From the NCBI GenBank assembly GCA_029204225.1, contig CM055100.1, forward strand, positions 62,937,141 to 63,001,140: a stretch of DNA of 64,000 bases, read 5' to 3'. The notes beneath the pieces were generated by a model. The model was not told the origin of the DNA. It did no database searches and saw only the letters and a list, made by a program, of their open reading frames with translations. Source of the stretch: Diphasiastrum complanatum. Taxonomy: Eukaryota; Streptophyta; Lycopodiopsida; Lycopodiales; Lycopodiaceae. Below, one piece after another: positions 1 through 13,400 of this stretch; the first letter of the stretch is position 1, and every line of letters begins with the position of its first letter. The position numbers were made by a program, and so were the translations under genes.

Positions 1-1432
1 TACTTAATGAGAGCCGCCGAGTACAACTTAATACTAGGTAGGTCCATAGAAGTGCTCGGGAAAATCGGCAAAGTATAGGTATGGAACATGCAAGTTTTCT
101 CAAAAATCGATATCATATAATATTTGATGGTTTTTAGAAAAAAGGAGAAGCTCTATAAAGTGCAATAAAACTCAAAAAAGATTTATTGGGTCCTTAGATT
201 AGTGCAATGGTACTGGGTAGTCGTACTTACGTAACATTTGGCATTTGCAAGGTGCAATGCTATATCTTTCACATAAAAAAATTCACAAGGATTTGACATA
301 TAGTGAAAAGCGCCAAGAATCTAAATTTTCTAGATGTTAAATGTCCAATCTTTTTATTACCATGGATATCTTACTTGTCCATTACGAGTTGAGGTTGATC
401 ATCTATTGAATGGATCTTCCCACTGTCCGCACGACATGTGTTGGTCTATTGCTTAAGTTGCTTAAGAGATGGGCTCGCCCACCCATGTTTGATTCTATGT
501 GATGCCACGAGTTGATCGTACCAAGAAGCGTTGGTTGACTCGACGTTAGGGGATTTTGTTTGTGGTTCATAGACACTATATTCACATTCTTTCATTTCTT
601 CCAAAATACATATAAAAAAAATATTACAAAATTTTGAAGTACAAGTTACAGTTTTGATGCGAGAGCTTTACGCTCAAGAGGCCTTACGTGTGGATGGGTG
701 CTTGGGGTTAGTAGGCATGAGCATCACGCCCATGACGACCTTACCTTTGAGCGGGAGCTCGAGGGCAGGCCCGAAGGAGTGTAAAGCCCCTAAGAGCAAG
801 GTGGTAACTTTTGGCCTTTGGGTGACAACTTTTTATTTATATGTCTTAGGGAAACATGAACCCGGGTCCCAGCATATCAAGATGAAGAGTTGAAAGGCCA
901 TCGAAAGAGTTTTACCCTTCATCTTCATCCTTGAACTTGAAAAGAAGGTACGCCCACCCACGCCCTTCAAAGTCCACGCGCCTCCCTTTCTTTCTACAGC
1001 CCCCCTCTCTCTTTCTCTCTCTCTCTCCCGCGCGTGAGACCGTCTTTCCGCCATCGCCAGCGATCGTAGGCGAGAGAGCAGGAGCGGGAGCGAGGGCTTG
1101 GGCGGGGGCGGGTTGGACTGGGAGCGGGAAGGGGCTTTTATATTCTATCACATCACTGTACAGTGTATTGTGCGATCGTTCATAAGAAGCAGCGGGTGAT
1201 AATTTCGTAAGCGGAAGGAACATTTGGGGTGGCGAGGGATGATCGTTCACTGCATTTGATTTGGTAGGGTTTGGGAGTGGCGGATGCAAAGGATTGGTTG
1301 AATCGCCTAGTCACAATGACTGCAGCAACAGGCGGAAGGGATGATACATGAAAGCTTCTGAAAGGCATCTACTAGAATTTGCAAGCGGTTCTATTCTGCC
1401 TTGTCCCAAGGATCATAGCCCTCGCCGCTGCG
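1..1432. other. Upstream region and probable 5' UTR of the kinase gene
   Basis: No coding region is supported here; the short ORFs have no family signature. Positions 1-650 are AT-rich and featureless. Positions 950-1150 are clearly GC-richer, with a pyrimidine tract (CT repeats, about 1003-1028) followed by purine-rich GC sequence. CT-rich tracts of this kind are common in plant core promoters and 5' leaders, so the transcription start of the kinase gene probably lies in or just after this block. I could not fix a TATA box or start site. Confidence 0.4.
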
Positions 1433-1492
1433 ATGCATGTTATGCGGCGTTTGAAGAGTTTTGCGTCGGGGCGCTCGTCCACTTCGGAAGCG
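1433..1492 (+). CDS. Kinase exon 1 (N-terminus)
   Basis: It encodes 20 residues, [20 protein letters not shown], and ends at a GTAGGT donor in phase 0. The basic N-terminal peptide is what identifies the subgroup III-like start; without this exon the reading frame of exon 2 has no ATG near its beginning. Confidence 0.85.
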
Positions 1493-4400
1493 GTAGGTTT
1501 TGTGTTCAGTTCCATGGCATCCTCCTGTGTTGAGTTTCAGGCTTTGTTCCAACTTAGATGTTTCATTTTGTAACTTTCCATCTATTACCGCAAGGGTTTC
1601 ATTATGCGGTAATAGATGGAAAGTTGTTTTTGTGTCAAGAATATGCATGAGTTCGTGGAAGTGGAAACTGTATTGTTTATGAAAACCCTAATGTTCTAGT
1701 GCTATTATTTAATCAGGGAAAGTCTTCTTTCTTCATCATATTTACGTTTCTTGTTTATTTCATTTTGACTATGCCGCTCTTTGCAAGCAAGATCATGCTT
1801 GTAATCTTTGATATTGTTACTGTCTTCAGTAATGGGGAAGTTATATACTCTGCTAGTTTGTTCTGTTTGAGCTTCAATATTGAGAGATCCTTTTTGTAAC
1901 AGCTTCGAGACCCCGGCACAAAGAGGGTGAAGTTAGAACAAGAACAGACAAAGATTTTGGGTACCGATGATTTGTCAGCTGAGGCAAAGGAAGGGGCGGA
2001 TCAACCAATGACATCAGGGGGTTTAGGGGGGAGCACTGGCATGATTGCGGGGGCAGAAGCAGTGAGTGGTGGGGATGATGAGCTTCCAAAAGAGATGCAT
2101 GAAATGAAGATAAGAGATGACAAGGTGGATACCAATGATGACAAGGTTTGGCTTGAAGATATACATTAAGCTCTCTTCCTTTCATTTCATTGAAAATGAT
2201 GTTACAACATTATCTATGAAAGCAAATATTAAGGCTTGCTATTAAAGTTTTGTATAGCATCGATTTATTGCTGATTGTTTCTTGTTTACAAATTATGGCT
2301 CGTGGTGTTGCTTTTGTCTCTATTTCAGTGGTTGTCGTTTTTACTTCTTGGTTTGCGCCGGTCTACCTAAGAGAATTCAGAATCTTTCAAGTACAAATGC
2401 TTGTTTGCCGAGAATGTAATTTTGTTTTACATTATTGGTTTCATATGGACTATTGACTTTTTTGGGTGCTTCTAGATTTTGCTCCGAGCAATCATCAAAT
2501 TGCCTTGCTGTTATTGAGCACTGAACTTACCTTTGGCTGAAATTATGATACATTCCTCTTTTATGATGATTGATACAAGAAGTTTCAGTGTTTACACCTT
2601 CTGAAGCTCTTCTTCAACCCTAATATTAATCATGGCATGTGGCAGCAGGGCTACGAAGGGCTTACTTTTTGGTTTTGAAGACTTTTGATGATTGGATTTT
2701 GTTCACAACAAACCAGCACTTATACTGTGATAGCTATTTTATGTTTGGATAGCATTCGGAACGCCGTTCCGAAGCAACATAGTAGTGGACCAAAAATGAT
2801 AAAAGTTTAAATACAAATCAGAATACTCAATATTCATATCCCTATAAACTATTAAAACTAGTAATAACAATGAATCGGGCTTTTTTCTTTCCCCCGGTTG
2901 GAACCAAAATCCGGTTGGAACCGGCTCCAAACAGTTTGAAAGATTCAAACCGGGGTTCGTGGCAACTCTCCCGTCAAATAGCTAAAGAAGTGAGAACTAC
3001 TAATTACATTGCATTCACGTCATATCCATACACATGGAGTTGTCAAGATAGCCCCCCTTAGAAAAATCTTTATTGAATGGTTCAACACATTGATGTTTCA
3101 AGAATCAAGATCTATTCAAGATGCAAAGGCATTCTAGCATTTAATAAAACTTTTCAAGGAGATTCCTCTTGTAAAGTGGCAAACGCTTTGTAGATTCAAG
3201 GGGAAAGAATTGGAAGATTCTAGTGCCTAGTTCTCAATAGCACAAGCGCAGCGAAGGTTAAGCAGTGTTGCCACATATATTGTTGATATAAACAATAAAC
3301 GTTTCCTAGTATTACAAAGATTGGAGTATGCCTTTCATAAATCATTGATTCATGTATGCTTAAAGAAAATATATCTACATTATAAGTATTTCGATTTGAA
3401 GGGCATATGAAGGCATACCACAAGAAAGTTCAAGTCAGGTGGTACATATTTGTTTGCAATTACAATTTCCTACAATGTTCATCACAATGCCTACTAGCAT
3501 TCCCGATCCATCTGTATAGCTTGGCATTGCTCACATCATCATTCAACAGTTCTTTCATGGTGCAAATTTGGTTTGATGTTCATACTTTTACCGCTACCGC
3601 AGCTACACATTTAGCACGTTTCCTTATTTGTTGTCCTTCATGTGATGCCTATCTGTAATGAGTTCTTGATAATTCACTCAAGAATATGAACTCTTTGGAA
3701 CATAATAACTTATGCTTTGGTACTGATGAGAGCATAAGTAATGCTTGCTCGCTAGCAATATTGTCCTCCTTTTACATTACTGGCCTGATATGGATCTTTT
3801 GACTTTTCAATTTTGAAGCTTTACCTATTGATATTTCTCATTTTGTAATTATATTTGTGAATCAGATCACATTCTGGATATACAAAGTCTCACAGACGGT
3901 GAAATTTCTTCCTAGTAATTGCTTTCTGAAAACAAGATAATCCCTATCTTAGTTGCAGATTCACAATTCGGTATGAATCGAAAGTGGGTCCTGAGCATCT
4001 TGTATGCTTTTCATGATGAGATGGATGTACCTTAACTCTGAAAACTACCAGATTTTCACCACCCCAAAACTGGGACCTCAAAATGCAGCATATGATAATT
4101 GATTCAGTTATGAATATATGTAAATGCTTCTACTGCAACTATTTTTTAATCATCCGATATGAGTTGAGTTGGTGAGGACTTCCTTTTATCTGCTTGATGT
4201 CAGGAATTCAACTCCAGTCGGTCACATAAATGAGGACGTACAAGCAAAAAAACTAACCCATGAGCATGCATTACTTTATGCCAGTTTATGGTCATATTCA
4301 ATCGGGTCAAGTCTCTATATTTTTTCTTTCGAACTGAGAAAGTCTAAAGTATCCACCATTTGTTGTATTTTCAGGAAATGGAAGTGATGGTTGTCAATGA

Positions 4401-7400
4401 GAGTGGCACGGAAACTGGACACGTTATATCAACTACAATAGGAGGACAGAATGGCCAACCTAAACAGGTTAACTTGAATTTCTTTTTATATCAGAGTATT
4501 GAGTAAAAAGTTTTGTAATGTTTCTGATTCTACTTTGCAGTAGAGTTGCTTGATCTGATAGGTGGATATAGATTTAAGAGTTTTTTCTGCTAGTGGGATG
4601 CGTTTCTGAGATGCACTTACAAGCTTGTACGTTGATACTTCAGACGATTAGCTACCTTGCTGAGAAGGTCGTAGGGACTGGCTCTTTTGGTGTTGTTTTC
4701 CAGGTAAGAACAAGATGTTTGGTCTAGTGACTGTATTGAGTACGTTCATTCGTTAAATGCTGTTAGGAATGTGCTTCATCACTTCAATCATAAAAAGTTC
4801 TCGTCTTTTGGAAAGTTATAATCTGTACAAATGTGCAGGCAAAATGCATTGAAACTGGAGAAACTGTTGCAATTAAGAAAGTGCTGCAAGATAAGAGATA
4901 CAAAAACCGTGAGCTCCAGATTATGCGTCTTCTTGATCACCCAAATGTTGTTGCCTTCAAGCATTGTTTTTTTTCAACAACTGAAAAAGAGGAGCTTTTC
5001 CTGAATCTTGTGTTGGAATATGTTCCGGAAACCGTATACCGAATTGCAAAACATCACAACAGATTAAATCAGCGGATGCCTTTTCTGTATGTGAAACTCT
5101 ATACATATCAGGTCAGAAAGCTGCTATGGCTCAAGAGTTGGCTAGCCCCCTCCCTGCATTGTTTTAATTATTGCAGTTGTAGTTGGTGTTTTTCGACTTA
5201 GCTTGTTCTCATTCAATAAAACTTAACTTTCCTTGGAACTTGTTTCTATTTGATCCAGATTTGTCGGTCACTTGCATATATTCATGGAGTTATTGGAGTT
5301 TGTCATCGAGATATCAAGCCCCAAAATCTATTGGTAACTCCTTCACGAGTCTTGCAAACCGCGTACTTTTCTCTAATATTTTTCCAGAAATTCCATAGGC
5401 GCTTGCTGGTGCAGCGTTTATTGGCACCAGGGTTGCCTATATCTCCTCTAATATTTTTCAGAAGTGACAAGATATGTGCTTTGTGCAATAATATACTATT
5501 CCTGTATTCAGGTGAATCCTCACAGTCATCAGCTGAAGCTTTGTGATTTTGGAAGTGCTAAAGTGCTGGTGAGTACTGAGACCCTTTTGTGTACAGATTT
5601 ACTTCTTGGCTTTGGACTTTGTTGCAATGACTGACATAAAGAAACATATACCAAATCTTGTTGAAATACGCTCTGTCGCAAGTATGCATTTTGTACAAGG
5701 CAGATAAATATCGCTACTCTTATGTCCAGATAAAAGGAGAGTCGAATATATCCTATATTTGCTCTCGGTACTACAGAGCGCCTGAGCTTATTTTCGGGGC
5801 GACTGAGTACACGACTGCCATCGACATATGGTCTATGGGCTGTGTACTGGCTGAGCTTCTGCTTGGACAGGTGGTGCGCATAACATACATGATTTAGTTT
5901 TTAGCTCCAATTTTAGCCTTTTCAGATCTACAATGCTGCGTTCTCTTCTGAAGAGTTTTCTTTTACAGCTATGTACTATCGAATGATTTGTTTTTCTGAA
6001 CTTACTGAGCAGCCTTTGTTCCCTGGTGAAAGTGGAGTGGACCAACTGGTAGAGATCATCAAGGTATGCTGAAACGTTTTATAAATCTTGGTTGGCAAGC
6101 AATAACATGTTTTGCTTGTGATTTTTCCCAATGTTTGAAATATTTTGCCTGTGCAGGTCTTAGGGACTCCCACAAGGGAAGAAATTAAGTGCATGAATCC
6201 AAGTTATACAGAATTCAAGTTTCCTCATATTAAAGCACATCCATGGCATAAGGTATTGCTCAATTCTTTCTCGCCTTTGCATTTCTTTATGTTTAGTTAG
6301 TAAACACTTGACAAGCTTCATGAATTATAAAGCACTTCCATGGCATAAGGTATTGCTCAATTCTATCTCGCGTTTGCATTTCTTTTCTAGCTAGTGAACA
6401 CTCCACAAGCTTCATGAATGACATGCTATTATGCATCTATGAATGTGAATGGTATGAATAGCTCTGAGTGCTAGCCTTCATCGTGGCTGAGTTGGCCCCT
6501 TCTCCTATGGAGAAGTCGTAGAAATTCAACGCATTGTTCTATGTAAATGTATAAAAGCTACTGTGAACACGTGGCTTGCACCCATTTCAGGGAGCTGATG
6601 GCATGAGCTAAATGTCATAGCAATGATAGCATATGCCATATAGCCCTTGTTATGCTTGACAATGTGGTTGGACTTCATAACTTTAATGATTACATGTCTT
6701 ATTTTATGTTTGGATAGTATGATGTATCTCAAAATATTAATATGAAACTCAAGATTGCATGCCTTTCCTGTCATGTTCAGCTACCTCTTTGGACCTGACA
6801 TCAATCTATGGTTGTCTTATCCTGCCATTTTTCTAGTCCTTTGACCTGGGCAGGAATCTATATGCCTCTGATTTTGATAATGCTGACTTAATTTATACTA
6901 TTTTTTTCCTTATCCTTGAGTTTTATGTTGAAAGTTGCTCATCGAGATATCTGGTGTTTAATTTGCCTATTTTTTTTATAAGAAGATTGTTTCGTCCGTG
7001 TGTTTATATCCCTTGTAATTATCTGAAGTTGAAAGTTACGCTAACAGGTATTTCACAAGCGGACGCCTCCAGAGGCCGTGGATCTTGTTTCTAGGTTGCT
7101 TCAGTATTCGCCAAATCTTCGTTGTTCAGCAGTAAGTCATCAAATGTTTCTGCTGTGACATGTTTGTCATTTCAAGTTTTTATCCAAGAGTATGTCAGAG
7201 GTTCACCTCTACTTTGTTGCTGCAGAGTTTGACTGCTATTGACATTCTTGGCTCTGTAAGTTAGATACTAGATGATTTTCTGGCTTTTGAAGTCAAATAG
7301 CCTATCTACAATCATTTCTACATTCAGTTACATAGTCCAGCATTACACTCAAACGTTCTGTTTATGCAGTCGTATTTCTCTCTTCTTGCTTTTTTTAAAC

Positions 7401-10400
7401 GGTTAGATCTAAAGTCAGATGGGCTGGGCTTTTGTCTCTTAAGATCCTAGACTTCAAGGTTGCAATTTAGGAGGAGAGAATACCTTGTTGTATCTTAGAG
7501 GTGAATGTTCATTGTTAGAATTGCAGCAATTGCTTAGGTGTTATCAATGGCCAGACAAGATTAATGTTGGAAATCATTGTATGAATACTTGTTCTCATGG
7601 GCAACCGGTGTCCATCCCTCCATGAATTTTGTTAGAATACTCACATTATACTTGGTCTGTATAGTGCTGAGAGGCAGATCTTTAACCGCTGCATTTACTC
7701 TAGTTACTTCAGTTGTGTTGAAGGATTTCTGTAAAGACAAGAAAGTCGTTTATTGTGATGGTGAGGTGTCTGTCCAAAACAAGGTCATACTATGAAAGGC
7801 TGTATGTTATAATACTGGTCTGTTATAGATGGTTTTTTCCACTTAGCTCTCAACCTATGTAGTTGTGAACAGTGTAGTAACAAACGTTTGAAACTTTCAA
7901 ACGTGAAACACATTTCAAATGTCTAGAAAAATTGACCAAATGTTTGAAACATTTTTTTGATTGAATGGTTTTCAATTTCTTTTTTCTTTTGTGGAAATTC
8001 GTAGAAAAAGATGCTCATTAGCTCTTATACAATAAAATAGCATAAACTTAAAGAGCACAGGACAATTTGCAAGCCTGCAATATCATTATGGTGGCTTGCT
8101 TCAACTTATTCTTTCTTTTTGTGTGAATGAGTGGAAAGGTGCTTCAATTCCACTCATGCGGAGAGGCTGTACTGTTATAAAACTGAGAATAGAGATAGAA
8201 AGGATCTTTGAATCAAGGTTTACCAATCTATAAAACCTTGATGGTCTTCTACAACTCAAAATAGATCAAAACCACTAACATGCATTCAACAGACAAGCAA
8301 ATATGGCAACATGCAAACAATCTGAAAAAAAACAGGAGACATGCATGCAACATGCGTGTGGTCTAATACTTGCACACACAAAAGTATATTGCTAGCAAAT
8401 TGTAAATTTGACGACATGCAATTAATTGATCATACTTATGAAGCGATTGGATCTGCCCAACAACGAAGAAGATGAAGAGGATGTGAGCAAAAAATCATAA
8501 AATACTCATTAAAGAAACTTGCTTCATTTTTTAGAATGATAGTGTATGTTGTAGGGAGCATTCTAGCATCATTAATCTTTGATATTGCTCCTTCAATTAG
8601 GCTGAATGGATCTCGAATACTTGCTGTCCACAAATTTTCAGCATGAAGAACATAACATTAGCAAGATACAATGAAAGAAACAAGATCCAATTAAACACCA
8701 ATTAAGAAACCAAATGGATAGCATAACACTAGCATTAATGAGCAAGAAATTCTACCACACAGGAGAGCAAAACACAATAGCATATGTGAGAAAGGTCTCT
8801 TCATCAAAAGTGTGCCCACTAGGAGGAGGGTCTCTTTTATAGATAAGAAACAAATGACATGTGATGTACATGGCTTCCAAGTGTCAGTGTAGGTGTCCCA
8901 CATGCTAAGTCGCAAGCATGCACTTCGATGCATGAAGTTTTACATTCTCTCTACATGCATGAGTCTTTGCATGAACTTGTTGGGCCTACTCAAGGTTAAA
9001 ATTTTTAACAATAAATTATCTTATAAAGTTTTACAAACTTGGAAAGCCTTTTTTAAACTTTGAGAGAATACAATGTTGCGTGGCACAAATTAATATTGCG
9101 TGGCGATAAAATACATGGTGAAATTGATCCAATATTGAACCATAACAGCTCCCTCCTAAGTTTGGTCAATTTTATATACTCCAAGCTTCTTCCTATGACG
9201 ATGAAATAATTTTGCATGGAGTGGCTTTGTAAGAATATCCGCAACCATGTTACTTGAGTCAATGAAGATAGGGGAGATAATCTTCTTCTCGACTAGATCT
9301 TTCAAATGATGATATTTGATATGAATATGTTTGGTCCTCCCATGAAATATGACACCGTTTGAAAGTATAATAGCATAAGTGTTGTCAATCAATAAAGAAC
9401 TCGGGCCTTCATTCAGTTGATGTAGATGTTCAAGCATGAATTGCAGCCAAACTATTTCATTAGAAACTCTTGAGGCTGCGATGTATTCCGCCTCGCAAGA
9501 GGATTGAGCAACGAAAGATTGCTTCTTGCATATCTATGTGATGGCTGCCCCTGAAAGTATTCTACATCCTCTTGTAATGCTTTTTTAATTATCTACATTA
9601 GAAGCCCAACTGACATCATTGTATGAAACAAGTGATAGACCACCTTGCTTTGAAAAAACAAGTCCATAATTGGAAGTAGCTTTTAAATATGTCAAAACAT
9701 ATTTGCATGCTTCCAATGAATAACACTAGGGTTAGTAGCAAATTGACTAAGAGTATGAACTGCATATGCAATATCAGGCCGTGTCCAAGTAGTGAGATAC
9801 GTTAAAGATCCAATCAAGGTGTGATAAAGAATCTTGGACATATCTTCCTGTTCCTCTTTAGTCTTCGCTCCATCTCTCTTGGATAATTTTACTCCAGGTA
9901 ACATGGGAATGTCTTTGCCTTTGCATTCCAGCATATTGTAGTCCTTCAGGATCTTCAAAATATAATGTTGTGGATGACTAGTCCTTTTACCCTGTCATGG
10001 TGAATTTGAATTCCAAGGCAAAACTTTGCCTCTTCAAGGTCCAAAACATCAAAGATAGAGCCAATTAACTTCTTACAATGATTGATGAAAGGAGTGAAAT
10101 TTCCTATTAGTAATGAATCATCAACATAGACTGTGAACAATACATAATACTCATTCACCCTTTGAAAATAAACATTATCATCAGGAATGAATGGTATGAA
10201 CCCCAATGCTCTTAGGACTTGATCTATCTTTTTATTCCATTGCCTAGCGAATTTCTTTAAGCCACATATACTTTTTAAAAGCAAGCAAACCCAACTAGGG
10301 ATGATGTCTACTCACATAACCTAATGGCTGCTTCATAAAAATAGTTAGCTTGCTTTACAATAGGAGAAAAAGTATCAAAATAATCAACTCCAAACTTTTG

Positions 10401-13400
10401 AGAATAACCTTTAGCTACAAGGAAAGCCTTAAAGCGTGTAATATCACCTTCGGGTGAAAATTTTAGCTTGTAGAGCCATTTGCAATCTATGGCCTTTCTT
10501 CCTGGTGGTAAAGGTTGCAGCTTTCCAATACATGGACTCTGTCTCTTCATCCATAGCTTTGCGCCATTGATCTCGTTCTTTGCTTTGCATGGCTTTTTCA
10601 TAAGTTGATTGAGCTTTCACAAAATATCCAAATTCTTTGGAAGCGAATTGGCTCTCTTCTTTCTCTTCTTGGACGCGATGTAGTAGCTTCCTCATCTTCG
10701 AATTCTTCTTCTTCCTCACCTGCATGTTCAATGATTTCTTATTCTTCTTCTTCATCAAGAAGAGGTTCATGCATAGTTGGAACAATAGGTTGCTCTTCTA
10801 GAGTAGCATGAATTAATTTGAAAACATCATATCCTGGTACATCTGCTTCTTTCTTTTTCTAGAATATAGGATCATCAATAAACTTTGATTCATCAAAGCG
10901 TACATCTATCCAACTAAAATACTTGGTATATCATCTAGCTTATTTCGTTTAATTTTAGGAACAAATAAATATGCTAGACAACTAAAATTTTTAACATGCG
11001 ATAACTTGGGCTTTTTCCCAATCCAACATTTATAAGGAGTTTTTTTCTTATCTAGAGATTGTAAAGAATGATTCTGCAAGTAATTGGTAGTATTAATTGC
11101 TTCCGCCCAAGATTTAGCAGGTAATTTTGCATGAATCATCATGCAGCGTGTTGCCTCAACAAGAGTTCGGCTATCCACTATGGAGAAGGGAGGATCAATT
11201 CCATGATCGAGAGCTCAAGTACGGATGGCATTCCTACGTCTCCTCTGTCTATCCTAATCCTAGGGATCAAGATGCCCTCATGGATGACCTGAATGTACTC
11301 AAGTATGTAAGCTAGTACTTAGTAGTTACTACTTAGTACTATCATGATTCAAACTTCAAGTATGTACTGAAGTCTGAGTTAGTAATCAGTATTTAGTATT
11401 TAGTATTTACTATGAGCAAGTAGGTTACTAAGTTGGTGAGTACCGAGTTCAAGTTGTACCTTGTAAGTTGGTAGTTACCAAGTTGACTATAACCTATAAG
11501 TTCAGATTGTAATATGTTGAATGTTCAACGTTCAATGTTCAGGATCGGTTATTGTTGGTACAAAACTCCTGAAATTCTGCAGAAATATATTCACCACCAC
11601 GATCTGAACTTAGTTGTCTAACTCTCTTTGAAGTCTTAGAGTGCACAATACTAAGAAATTCTTTAAATTTTGAAAGCACGTCACTTTTATTAGCAATAAA
11701 ATAAACCATTGCTAATTGACTAAAATCGTCAATGAATGTGACAAAATAACCACTACCAATAGAGTTAACATGCAAAGGTCCACAAACATCTGAGTGAACT
11801 ATTGCAAGAAGCTCTTTAGCTTTATAACCCTCCTTATTGAATGGAGAGCGAGTCATCTTGCCCAACATGCAAGAGTCACATGGATGATATGAAGTAGGAA
11901 TATTGATGTCGAGATTAACCCCTTCAAACAACTTCCTCTTTGCTGCATCAAGAATACTTCACATGCTCATGTGATAGAGCCTAGCATGCCATAATGCATG
12001 CCTCTTGTCTCCCACGGCTGAAGCTTCGTCACATGCAATAAGAACCTTTGCATGATACAAGTTCTCCCTCCTTAAGCTTGTTGCAAGCTTCCTTCCACTT
12101 TTTATGTCCATTAGCCTGCAATCATTGTCAAGAAACAAAACTTTGATGCCCACATCTGTCATGCGGGCTACTGACAATAAATCCTTTTTAATGGATGGTA
12201 CATGCAATACATTCCGAAGAACTTTAGAACCTCCACTAGTGAGTAAAGTCAAGCTTCCTATTCCAGAAACATCATGTTGACTACCATCTCCTAAAATGAC
12301 GCAGCCATGCTTGACCCACATATCTCAAAACACCTGCAGCTCTTTGCACACCAATTCTGCTTCCTCCCTCAAGTCAGCAACTGTTAGTGTCTCATATGAC
12401 ACTGGCTTAAAACTAGGCCCTACCTCACCGGCCGCAACTGTCATCTCTGCAAAATGCTTGTTACGAGATCGAAAGGATTGCTGCAGCAAAGAAAAATTTC
12501 CTGCAACAACTTTAAAGTTAGCCCTCTTTACCACTCCAAGAGATTGATGAATTCCTTGCTGGCTTGCTCCAGAACTTGCCCATCCCCTCTTGTTTGAGCT
12601 GCCTTGCTGTAGTTGTGTTTGTCCCCCACCATCCATTCCTGCTTCCCCTTCCCCTTCCCCTTCCCCTTCCTCTGCTTCAAAACTGTCCACAAGCCTTGAT
12701 TCGACTTGCAAGGTTAGTGATTGTTTAACTGATTGAGATGCCCTTGTGCAACCTTTCACACCTTTGCCTTTTTCATTCAGCAAATGGGAGATTATTCTTT
12801 GCACCCTACCTTGAAAAACATGATCACAGTAATTGCATTGAACTCTTTTCATTCCTGAACCTCCTGAAGCCCTACTAGCTTCTCCCAAAACAAGTACATG
12901 TTGTCACACATCTGACCTGGGCTTTGGTATCCTGAGGTATGTAAAAAGGCTCCAATTTTTTTTTTCAATTTTTAGGGTTTTTTGGCAGGCACACGCTGGA
13001 TCAAAGCAGAATGTGCATATGGATACTAGGGCGCCCTAGTGTTCCTACCTAGCCTGCAAAATTCCATAATGTTCTGATAAGCAATAGCAGAGTACTAAGC
13101 AATTGAATTTAAGAGGTAAAACTAGGATCAGATCTGAGCAAACACAAATAACTTTCCAACAAATCAGTTTTTCTGCATTCTGATGCTTCCATTGGCTTTA
13201 GAAAGGTCCGAAAGCATTGGAAGCTGCAGCAGTCAGCGATGGATTCTGGAGCCTGGAGGCAAATCTATTTAACTCGTTTGGCAACAGGTTCGGGGCCCCA
13301 ACAGTCCATCGGGACTCAAGCTGGGGCCAAACAACATTTTTTTCTTGCTTTAAAAAAATAAATAACGCCCCCAAGAATGCTGTTTTCTGGGGGTTTTTGG

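Larger units (their letters stand above)
8173..12321 (-). mobile_element. Decayed Ty1/copia element, antisense in the kinase intron
   Basis: On the minus strand the order is protease remnant, integrase, reverse transcriptase, RNase H, polypurine tract and 3' LTR, the copia order. Gag, the protease active site, primer site and 5' LTR are missing; the right edge abuts a hAT-type fragment at about 12322. Several frame breaks, and a foreign insert at 11179-11540, make it non-autonomous. Its polyprotein opposes kinase transcription. Confidence 0.85.

Noticed and set aside
403-1289. Several 60-125-codon ORFs upstream of the kinase gene
   Set aside because: They overlap on both strands in GC-rich or CT-repeat sequence, have low-complexity translations and no domain or start context.
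7227-7258. A possible micro-exon flanked by TGCAG and GTAAG in intron 12
   Set aside because: Exons 11 and 12 join in frame to give the conserved family sequence without it.
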